6,481 nt of DNA, taken from positions 10,534 through 17,014 of the forward strand of contig PLNO01000003.1 in NCBI GenBank assembly GCA_003141795.1. The letters run 5' to 3'. Positions 1 through 5,201 of the stretch are shown one piece after another. Numbering within the stretch: the stretch's first letter is position 1; the number at the start of each line of letters is the position of its first letter. This stretch comes from Spirochaetaceae bacterium (GTDB lineage: Bacteria > Spirochaetota > Spirochaetia > SZUA-6 > Fen-1364). Made by a program: the position numbers and the translations under genes. Under the pieces are notes generated by a model. It worked only from the letters and a program-made list of their open reading frames with translations, did not search any database and was not told the DNA's origin.

Positions 1-852
1 GAGTCTCTCACCTTTTTCGGCCTCCGAGCAAATCACCAGACGGTATCCGCGTAGGGCCGCTACATCGTTTGGGATCTCAGAATGCTTTCGCAGCAGGAGC
101 GAATTCGATGTCATCACGATGGCGTATTCGCCGAGGCAACGACGTATGCTATTCAAATAGACACTCTTACCATTGTTTCCGGTTCCATAGATCAAGGAAA
201 ATTTCTGAACGGTCGTATCGCCGGAAAGCCAGATGCCAGCACATACCTGCAAGAACGCACTGAGCTCCTCACGCCAGCAGGTGATCTCGTCGATAAAGCG
301 CAAAAATGTCGGGCAGTCAGGCGTATCTGCAATCTCGTATGGACAGAGTTTGGAGATGAGGTTGCCGGGGTCATGTTTGCTGATCGCGCCAGTCCGGAGG
401 TCAAGCGTTCCGTTTGCAGCGTTGAAAAGCATACGGTCGCGATCAAACTCTTCCAAATCAATTGCAAGAAAGGCCTTAGCAAGCCCGATCATATTCCTTA
501 TGCTTGCCAGGCTCTCGCAGCGGTGGATGTACTGGAGGGTCTCTTGCCTTACTTTTTTGTCAGCGATCAACTCTGCAATTGCTCTGCATCGGCGGACAAC
601 GCTTGTCGCGATACGGAGCAGACTTTCTTTTGGAATGGGCTTGTACCTCTTTCGGTCCCACTCGTACCAGTTGTTTTGCGATGGACACCAATAGACTTGA
701 CCTGAAAGCAGCTGGGCGAATCTTTTGGCGTTTCCGAGGTCAGAAAACTCAGGAATGAAGTCAAATAGCCGCGCTTCCTCTATAAGCGGTGTGCCCGCCA
801 ACGTGTCTGAAATGCCAAGGAGATCATCACTCGACGGAGTTGCCGTTCCCAT
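1..852 (-). CDS. Phage/plasmid primase-helicase, P4/D5 family (3' end beyond window)
   Basis: The minus-strand frame is open from codon 1 (ATG at 850-852) to the window edge, giving 284 residues without the C-terminus. These proteins couple a D5_N-type region to a superfamily 3 helicase that unwinds DNA at the replication origin of phages, satellites and plasmids. Visible features: LGNAKRF at about 39-45 followed by a Trp-rich segment (W55, W62, W65); NGTLDLRTG at 147-155, a family hallmark; a Walker A loop GTGNNGKS at 223-230 with catalytic K229; and an SF3 Walker B-like segment LVICSE at 272-277. AGGA lies 9 nt before the ATG. Only about 35 residues precede the D5_N motif, so no primase catalytic domain is present unless it is encoded upstream. 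The frame stays open up to 951 without an ATG, GTG start, and that stretch resembles part of the protein (see findings). Family call is secure; exact start is not. Confidence 0.88.
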   Translation of the reverse strand, partial: MGTATPSSDDLLGISDTLAGTPLIEEARLFDFIPEFSDLGNAKRFAQLLSGQVYWCPSQNNWYEWDRKRYKPIPKESLLRIATSVVRRCRAIAELIADKKVRQETLQYIHRCESLASIRNMIGLAKAFLAIDLEEFDRDRMLFNAANGTLDLRTGAISKHDPGNLISKLCPYEIADTPDCPTFLRFIDEITCWREELSAFLQVCAGIWLSGDTTVQKFSLIYGTGNNGKSVYLNSIRRCLGEYAIVMTSNSLLLRKHSEIPNDVAALRGYRLVICSEAEKGERL

Positions 853-869
853 GGATGTAGATCCTGCCT

Positions 870-1100
870 TCAGGGAGGAGTGCCAAGAGCTTTGTCCGCG
901 TAGCAATTCACCAAATTTCTTGGCGTCTCCGATAACGATGGCAACACGATGTCACCCTCAAGTAGCCTTGGAGTTCTTCGAAAGCTTGCCGCAAGATTCG
1001 TATTGCATTCGTAGCTGACTTCCGAAACACAGCGAATCGTGCGTGATGGCACTCTCTTGGCAGTATTGACCGCTTCGACGACTCCGCCATCTCGCATCAT
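870..1100 (-). CDS. Small hypothetical protein, 76 aa, between DUF2292-like gene and primase
   Basis: I do not recognise this product. Support is positional: its ATG overlaps the stop of the preceding gene as ATGA (1097-1100), an SD-like AGAAAGGTG (1108-1116) lies 7 nt upstream, and its stop is 17 nt before the primase ATG, so it fills the gap of a tightly packed operon. In this frame purine-N-pyrimidine codons are about 25 of 76, against 7 of 60 for the competing overlapping frame at 908-1090 (MAESSKRS..., a helix-rich 60-mer without an obvious ribosome binding site). No membrane segment or known motif is visible. The region may instead be a decayed or frameshifted N-terminus of the primase. 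Confidence 0.4.
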   Translation of the reverse strand: MMRDGGVVEAVNTAKRVPSRTIRCVSEVSYECNTNLAASFRRTPRLLEGDIVLPSLSETPRNLVNCYADKALGTPP

Positions 1101-1279
1101 TCGCGAGCACCTTTCTCTGCAGGGATAGCGACCGCGGAGTCTTCAATCGTGTGATAGACTTTGATGACTTGGCCGTCGTGGACTTGAACACCCATATACA
1201 CCCGACCGTAGCGAATTCGCTCAATCTGTTCACAAAACCACCGGTATGCGGCGGACACGCTGCTCGTATTTTCGTTCAC
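1097..1279 (-). CDS. DUF2292/YezD-like small protein, 60 aa
   Basis: A short protein whose centre, IRYGRVYMGV then VHDGQVIKV (about 22-41), follows the pattern of the DUF2292 family (YezD-like), where a helix precedes 'YGSV.I.IQDG.VVQIE'. Molecular function of that family is unknown to me. The start is GTG at 1277-1279, overlapping the TGA of the upstream HTH gene as GTGA; a strong GGAGGA (1286-1291) lies about 6 nt before it, so the two are translationally coupled. Its own stop overlaps the next ORF as ATGA. The N-terminal helix contains W14, F15 and C16; the last ten residues are charged. Assignment rests on pattern memory only. A regulatory partner of the neighbouring HTH protein is an inference from coupling. 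Confidence 0.65.
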   Translation of the reverse strand: MNENTSSVSAAYRWFCEQIERIRYGRVYMGVQVHDGQVIKVYHTIEDSAVAIPAEKGARE

Positions 1280-1464
1280 TTCTCGTCCTCCTTTCTCTCG
1301 GCTGCCTCTTGACCGAGCAATCTCGATGCAGTTTCTTCGGTGATTCGAACCAGACGTCCAATGCGGATCACTGGTATCTCACCCTTTATGATCTTGTGGC
1401 GGACGTACGACAGCGACACGCGCGCCAGCTCGGCATACTCCCTAGGCAAGAGCAATCTCTTCAT
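1276..1464 (-). CDS. Excisionase/AlpA-type helix-turn-helix DNA-binding protein, 62 aa
   Basis: A 62-residue protein matching the HTH_17 / MerR-like excisionase pattern from end to end: LLLPREYAELARVSLSYVR (4-22) forms the helix-turn-helix, KGEIPVIRIGRLVRI (27-41) the wing, and a short helix with a charged tail follows. Proteins of this type bind att-site DNA to direct excision (Xis) or activate satellite and phage genes (AlpA in P4-like elements). ATG is at 1462-1464 with GGGAGG (1469-1474) 4 nt before it. It is not next to the integrase but heads the unit leading to the primase, which favours an AlpA-like activator or dual role over a pure excisionase. The 132-nt gap upstream (1465-1596) shows no convincing sigma-70 promoter; it holds two short 8-bp repeats that may be chance. 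Confidence 0.8.
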   Translation of the reverse strand: MKRLLLPREYAELARVSLSYVRHKIIKGEIPVIRIGRLVRITEETASRLLGQEAAERKEDEK

Positions 1465-1596
1465 GTTGCCTCCCTTTGTCGGTACATGCAGAGATTAGCT
1501 GGCTGGTGTCGCGAGGTCGTTAGAAATGTTTCGGGGCGCCTTTTGGAAGATTAGCGGACAAAGGAAATACGACAGGTACCAAACACGCGAACGGAG

Positions 1597-2646
1597 TTAG
1601 GTGAAATTCGCAGATCTCTTTTTTGACCGATGACCCAGTTCTGCGGCGATCGCTGCCTCCATCTTCTTCAGAAGATCGAGGTAGCTGGGCTGTGAGTATC
1701 CGTGGTTCGTCTGCTGCTTGCCCATGTGGTAGTACCGGTTCACTGGATTCCCCTGGACCGCGCTAATCAGCTGCAGATTCCAAAGGGCGCGAATGAATTG
1801 ATTCGCCTTATAGCCAGCCCTCGGCTCCATGTAGTTCAAGCGACCATCCATGACGTCCCATTTGCCCGACAGAGTTGTGGGCAGATCCATGAGCTGCAAT
1901 AGCAGTTCCGCACTCCTGAAGAAGCCCAAATCTTGTTTGATCTGCTCTGCCTTCTTCAGCCTTTTATCGCGTGCACGGTCTTGTTTGTTTGCCCGGAGCG
2001 CCTTTGTCCTTACCGTCGCCCCAGCACGATAGGCAGTTTGACTGTTCTCCCGAGACGATGGCTCACCACCACGGGTTTCCCTCTCAGTGTGCGCGTATAT
2101 GATCGCGAATAAATAGAGCGATTCAAGATCCCTGTAATGCACGGGAATCCCTGGATCTGAAGCGGGAGGCCTCGGCCTGCTCATGTTTTCGAGTATCTTT
2201 CTGTCAACGATCGCGCTTCCGAATGTGAACTCCTTTTTTCTTTCTTCCCGAACCCGTTCGCGTTGATGAATCGATCCATCTGAATCAGAATTCGTGTGAC
2301 TATGATGGTAAGGGCGCCTGGAAAGCTTTACCCGGTACAAAGACATCGATTCCAGAGTGCTCTCCGCGCGGGGCTGAGTGTAGTCCAAATCCCGAATGAG
2401 GTGTTCAAAGGCAACGGTGTACGTGATCCATTCATTCTCTTGTTGAGAAGCAATCCAAGTAAAAAGATGCGTGTTCGCCTCGGCAAGTTTTTTTGCGGCA
2501 GGCCTAATTTCGCCCTTCACTTTCTTAAAGTAGAGCTCGGCTTCCGTTAGCGACAGTTGGTTCGCAGTGTCAATAACGCTACGGATATTGGGAAGTGTTC
2601 CCCAGCGATATACATCTCTCTTGCCTGACACGCTTTTCCGCCTCAT
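1597..2646 (-). CDS. Hypothetical protein of 349 aa, unidentified, possible DNA-binding replication or regulatory protein
   Basis: I do not recognise the family. The protein is hydrophilic with no signal peptide or clear membrane segment. Residues 20-110 look helical (LSLTEAELYFKKV, and W64, W73); 115-165 is a polar, charged, probably disordered linker (HHSHTNSDSD, then many R/E/K, then a Pro-rich patch); 170-186 is a hydrophobic helix; 205-240 is a strongly basic helix of R and K; and 278-308 (ANQFIRALWNLQLISAVQ, then NPVNRYYHMG) reads like a winged-helix. A nucleic-acid-binding role is inferred from basic charge and its place between integrase and replication genes. The ATG at 2644-2646 has only a weak AGG before it. 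The stop is TAA at 1597-1599. An own promoter is likely (2676-2704). Confidence 0.75.
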   Translation of the reverse strand: MRRKSVSGKRDVYRWGTLPNIRSVIDTANQLSLTEAELYFKKVKGEIRPAAKKLAEANTHLFTWIASQQENEWITYTVAFEHLIRDLDYTQPRAESTLESMSLYRVKLSRRPYHHSHTNSDSDGSIHQRERVREERKKEFTFGSAIVDRKILENMSRPRPPASDPGIPVHYRDLESLYLFAIIYAHTERETRGGEPSSRENSQTAYRAGATVRTKALRANKQDRARDKRLKKAEQIKQDLGFFRSAELLLQLMDLPTTLSGKWDVMDGRLNYMEPRAGYKANQFIRALWNLQLISAVQGNPVNRYYHMGKQQTNHGYSQPSYLDLLKKMEAAIAAELGHRSKKRSANFT

Positions 2647-2675
2647 TTGATGCCTAATCGAAGGTCCTGTTGTTT

Positions 2676-2704
2676 ATTATCGTGGAACTTGATGGCCCCT
2701 GCAA
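2676..2704 (-). promoter_or_regulatory. Candidate sigma-70 promoter for the 349-aa gene
   Basis: In the 137-nt gap between the integrase stop and the next ATG, the minus strand carries GATAAT (2676-2681, five of six consensus -10 bases) with a weak TTGCAG -35 (2699-2704) at 17-bp spacing. Predicted transcription start is near 2669, about 22 nt before the ATG at 2646. The gap shows no T-tailed hairpin, so read-through from the integrase gene also remains possible. Confidence 0.4.
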
Positions 2705-2783
2705 TCTCCGAAGGATACGGCGATTTCGCATATGGCATCCGCCAGCAGAGAACAAACGCCCATTCGCGTGTCTTCAGGTCTCA

Positions 2784-4139
2784 TCATGAGGCTTTGGCAC
2801 TTGTCGTTGGAGCGGGTAGTAGGTGTTCGAAGGTTCCCGTGATCGCCCTCCTTACCTCCTCGAAGACCTCGTCGGTCGAGTGGTCCGCGTATGCATCGAA
2901 GACGGTTCTGTCCTTGTGCCCCGTGGCAAGCATTGCCTTTCTAGAATCGATCCGATCGGCAACGCGCGCCGCGAAAAAATGACGCCATGAGTGAAAGACC
3001 ACTCCACGCGTCTTCCAGTAGTCCGAAGCCTTCTCCACCTCTTTTAGATCCTTGAGTTCTTCCTCGCACAGTGAAAGTCGTAGCAACGCCTCTTTAAGCC
3101 CATCGAGGAGAAAATGGAAATCCATTGGTCGGTCCGCGCGTTCCGACGACCAGAATACGAAGCTTTCAGGATGGTCACCATGCGGATTCTTGCGCACCAG
3201 TTGCAGGAGTGACATTCGCATCGACTCTATGAGTACAGATTTCCTCTCCTCTCCATTCTTGGTGCTTTTCAAGGAATCAAGGTTGCTCCACGAGTGGCGT
3301 ACCTGGAGAAAATCCTCCTCGATGTCGCGAAGCTGTATGGCCAGGATCTCCCCCGCCCGAAGTCCTGTGGTCATCGCAAGCATGTTCCCCAGCCGAGACC
3401 GCTCGTCTGACCAAGGTACCATGAATAGCTTCATCGCTTCCTCTTCAGTGAGGATGCCTCTCTTTGCGGCCTTGCCCGAGAACTTAATGAGACCTGCAGA
3501 CGGATTTGCATCGATCACGCCGTTTTCGTGTGCCCACCGAAGCCCTACGGCCCCAGAGGCGATCACGTTATTGATAGTCTTTGGTTTCAGTTTCTTGGTT
3601 TCTGCCAACCAGAGGGAGAAGTCCTTGAGCTGAGCCTTTGAGATCTGTGAAAGTTGTTGTTCGGCAAAGTAGGGCTTCCAGTAGTGCTTCACCCAGAGGG
3701 CCATATCGTAGCAGTGGCGACGACCCATGCGATGCCCGTAGGCGAGTTTCTCACGGATGTAGGGAGAGGTATCGTAGTCCCAGAATTGAGAAAGGAAGGA
3801 AACGAGCTCTTGTGACCCAGGACCGTCTTTCACGACGGCTGTCTCGATCAGCTCGCGCTCTTTCAGGATTGAGACGACTTTTTGCGTGTCTTCTGTCGTG
3901 AGTTGCGCTTTGCGAACGGCCGTCAGGATCTCATCGACAGTGAGCACCTCACCAATCGGTCGGCGATGAGAGCTCCAGGGCGCTGGGATTCCATCTCGAA
4001 GCCAGTCAGCGACAACAAGAGCTGCTGCGTTACGTGATGTTTCACCTGTAGAGCGCCCGCTCAAGTACCGGTGGGTGCTTGGATTGTAGAGCTGGGCATA
4101 GAAGATCTTGCCACGTCGATACAATGAAAAACGGCGCAT
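2784..4139 (-). CDS. int: Tyrosine recombinase / integrase, 451 aa
   Basis: This enzyme would catalyse integration and excision of the element through a covalent 3'-phosphotyrosine intermediate. Domain order: N-terminal arm-binding beta domain (about 3-48); a linker with helices (about 64-100); a SAM-like core-binding domain (about 112-215); and the catalytic domain (about 228-425). All active-site residues can be placed: R261 in TTGLRAGEIL, K294 in STKNG, H383 and R386 in HSWRH, H408 in ATGHKD, and nucleophile Y417 in DAYADH. At 451 residues it is longer than typical phage integrases, partly from a charged insertion near 356-378 just before the HxxR box. ATG is at 4137-4139, with GGGAAGGG (4145-4152) 5 nt upstream. 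It lies 107 nt from, and is transcribed in the same direction as, the tRNA-fMet, the usual layout for an integrase next to its attachment site. It looks intact. Confidence 0.95.
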   Translation of the reverse strand: MRRFSLYRRGKIFYAQLYNPSTHRYLSGRSTGETSRNAAALVVADWLRDGIPAPWSSHRRPIGEVLTVDEILTAVRKAQLTTEDTQKVVSILKERELIETAVVKDGPGSQELVSFLSQFWDYDTSPYIREKLAYGHRMGRRHCYDMALWVKHYWKPYFAEQQLSQISKAQLKDFSLWLAETKKLKPKTINNVIASGAVGLRWAHENGVIDANPSAGLIKFSGKAAKRGILTEEEAMKLFMVPWSDERSRLGNMLAMTTGLRAGEILAIQLRDIEEDFLQVRHSWSNLDSLKSTKNGEERKSVLIESMRMSLLQLVRKNPHGDHPESFVFWSSERADRPMDFHFLLDGLKEALLRLSLCEEELKDLKEVEKASDYWKTRGVVFHSWRHFFAARVADRIDSRKAMLATGHKDRTVFDAYADHSTDEVFEEVRRAITGTFEHLLPAPTTSAKAS

Positions 4140-4154
4140 CCTGACCCTTCCCGG

Positions 4155-4174
4155 TGGAACTTCTTACAGTTCCA
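4155..4174. repeat. Perfect 7-bp inverted repeat in the int leader
   Basis: Arms TGGAACT (4155-4161) and AGTTCCA (4168-4174) flank a 6-nt spacer, immediately upstream of the integrase ribosome binding site. It could be an operator for a dimeric repressor, a leader hairpin, or an arm-type recombinase binding site. No T-run follows on either strand, so it is not a standard terminator. Function is inferred only. Confidence 0.35.
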
Positions 4175-4246
4175 TCTGACAGTTGAGTGGCGGATCGCGC
4201 CGTTTTCGGTAGCGGTCTCTAACCCTTTATGAAACAAGAACCTGTA

Positions 4247-4319
4247 TAGCAGGGGCAGGATTTGAACCTGCGACCTCCGGGTTATGAGCCCGACGAGCTG
4301 CCAACTGCTCTACCCTGCG
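4247..4319 (-). tRNA. tRNA-Met(CAU), initiator type (tRNA-fMet)
   Basis: A complete 73-nt cloverleaf reads on the minus strand: a 7-base acceptor, D stem GAGC/GCTC, anticodon loop CTCATAA with anticodon CAT (4284-4286), T stem GCAGG/CCTGC with loop TTCAAAT, and discriminator A at 4247. Three initiator hallmarks identify it as the formylmethionine tRNA: no Watson-Crick pair at positions 1-72 (C and U), three consecutive G-C pairs at the base of the anticodon stem (GGG/CCC), and an A11-U24 pair in the D stem. CCA is not encoded; the next bases are TAC, so tRNA nucleotidyltransferase must add it. The 3' end faces the integrase, so the 3' part of the gene is probably the attachment site and may have been supplied by the element on insertion. 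Confidence 0.97.
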
Positions 4320-4330
4320 TCGATGGGTGA

Positions 4331-4359
4331 AGTATAGGGCAATCCGTCGGGAGAGTCAA
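4331..4359 (-). promoter_or_regulatory. Strong sigma-70 promoter of the tRNA-fMet gene
   Basis: The minus strand has TTGACT (-35, 4354-4359) and TATACT (-10, 4331-4336) separated by exactly 17 bp, each five of six consensus bases. Predicted start near 4324 leaves a leader of only about 5 nt before the mature tRNA 5' end at 4319. No T-rich terminator hairpin is visible between the tRNA and the integrase ATG, so transcription could run on into int. Confidence 0.85.
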
Positions 4360-4389
4360 GCGTTGGCATGTAAAAGGGTGACCGTGCCC

Positions 4390-4418
4390 TTGACATTACG
4401 CCGAGTTCCGTGAATAAA
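4390..4418 (+). promoter_or_regulatory. Sigma-70 promoter of the amino-acid transporter operon
   Basis: TTGACA (-35, 4390-4395, perfect consensus) and AATAAA (-10, 4413-4418, four of six) are separated by 17 bp. Predicted start near 4425 gives a leader of about 20 nt. It lies back to back with the tRNA promoter, the two -35 boxes being 30 bp apart. No clear operator palindrome is visible nearby. Confidence 0.7.
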
Positions 4419-4433
4419 GAATAAAAATACAAC

Positions 4434-4440
4434 AAGGAGG
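4434..4440 (+). promoter_or_regulatory. Strong ribosome binding site of the binding-protein gene
   Basis: AAGGAGG lies 5 nt (a T run) before the ATG at 4446, close to perfect anti-SD complementarity, and fixes the start of the lipoprotein. It predicts high translation, as is usual for solute-binding proteins made in excess over their permease. Confidence 0.85.
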
Positions 4441-4445
4441 TTTTT

Positions 4446-5201
4446 ATGCTCAAGAAGGTTCTTACCGGTCTTGTGCTGGTTTCTCTTCTTCTAGGGGTCG
4501 TTTCCTGCGCAAAGAAGGAACCGGCCAAGATCGTCATCGCCACCGACGCGACCTTCCCCCCGATGGAGATGGTGGACACGAACAAGGCCATTGTCGGCTT
4601 CGACGTCGACCTCATGAACGCCGCCGCCAAGGCTGGTGGATTCGTCGTCGAGTTCAAGAACACCGCATGGGACGGCATCTTCGCCGGGCTGGCTGACGGG
4701 AAGTACGACGCGGTCATGTCCTCGGTGACGATCACCGACGAGCGCAAGAAGACCATGGATTTCTCCATGCCGTACGTCAACGCAGGGCAGATCATCGTCG
4801 TGCGCTCGGACCTGAACAACGTCACGACCCTCGCTGACCTGAAGGGAAAGACCGTCGGCGCGCAGATCGGCACGACGGGCGCCTTCGATATCGACAAGGT
4901 GAAGGAAGCGGACAAGATCACAGAAAAGACCTACGACGAAGCGGGTCTTGCGTTCGCCGACCTCGCCAACAAGCGCATCGACGCAGTGGTCATCGACACC
5001 CCTGTCCCAGCGAACTACGCCCTGCAGGCGGCTGACTACAAGGGCAAGCTGAAGATGGTCGGGACCGCGTTCACCGAGGAGTACTACGGCGTTGCAGTGA
5101 AGAAGGGCAATTCCAAGGTGCTCGACGTCGTCAATGCCGGCCTCAAGAAGGTACTCGACGCAGGTGAGAACAAGGCGATCGAAGACAAGTGGCTGAAGTA
5201 A
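4446..5201 (+). CDS. Polar amino-acid ABC transporter substrate-binding lipoprotein
   Basis: A family 3 solute-binding protein (SBP_bac_3, HisJ/ArtJ/GlnH type) of 251 residues that captures an amino acid outside the cytoplasmic membrane and delivers it to the permease encoded next. The N-terminus is a lipoprotein signal: K3 K4, a hydrophobic core to about 17, then lipobox VVSC with C21 as the lipidated residue. The mature protein starts at once with the family fold: IATDATFPPME (31-41), GFDVDLM (51-57), WDGIFAGL (75-82), SSVTITDER (92-100) with R100 as the expected ligand carboxylate contact, DFSMPY (105-110), and IDTPV (183-187) with D184 as the expected ligand ammonium contact. Length is normal for the family. 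Ligand class (polar or basic, such as Gln, Arg or His) cannot be settled from sequence alone. First gene of the operon. Confidence 0.95.
   Translation: MLKKVLTGLVLVSLLLGVVSCAKKEPAKIVIATDATFPPMEMVDTNKAIVGFDVDLMNAAAKAGGFVVEFKNTAWDGIFAGLADGKYDAVMSSVTITDERKKTMDFSMPYVNAGQIIVVRSDLNNVTTLADLKGKTVGAQIGTTGAFDIDKVKEADKITEKTYDEAGLAFADLANKRIDAVVIDTPVPANYALQAADYKGKLKMVGTAFTEEYYGVAVKKGNSKVLDVVNAGLKKVLDAGENKAIEDKWLK

Larger units (their letters stand above)
1..4246. mobile_element. Right part of an integrative element inserted at a tRNA-fMet gene
   Basis: Everything left of the tRNA fits one mobile element: a tyrosine recombinase starts 107 nt from the tRNA 3' end, followed on the same strand by an unidentified protein, an excisionase-like HTH protein, two small ORFs and a P4/D5-type primase-helicase. 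Sampled lines are about 47-50% G+C, against 62-67% in the transporter genes to the right. The left end is not in the window, so size, cargo and attachment core are unknown, and the right boundary at 4246 is nominal because the recombination core may lie inside the tRNA. I saw no second copy of the tRNA 3' portion within 1-4139, so the other end must be further left. It could be a P4-like or PICI-like satellite, a small ICE or an integrated plasmid; no structural, capsid or conjugation gene is visible. Confidence 0.8.

Noticed and set aside
82..705. Plus-strand ORF of 207 codons
   Set aside because: It is the antisense shadow of the primase-helicase, whose minus-strand frame has Walker A, NGTLDLRTG and GNAKRF motifs across the same bases.
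958..1233. Minus-strand ORF of 91 codons overlapping the DUF2292-like gene
   Set aside because: Ser/Arg/Lys-rich without pattern, no coupled start, and overlaps a better-supported gene in another frame.
1473..1564. Direct repeat AGATTAGC (1492-1499, 1548-1555) and inverted CCTTTGTC/GACAAAGG (1473-1480, 1557-1564), possible iterons or Xis sites
   Set aside because: Single pairs of 8-mers in about 130 bp are expected by chance fairly often and show no regular spacing, so I do not claim an origin.
2779..2789. Short palindrome CTCAT-C-ATGAG at the integrase stop as a terminator
   Set aside because: Only 5-bp arms with a 1-nt loop, overlapping the stop codon, and no T-run.
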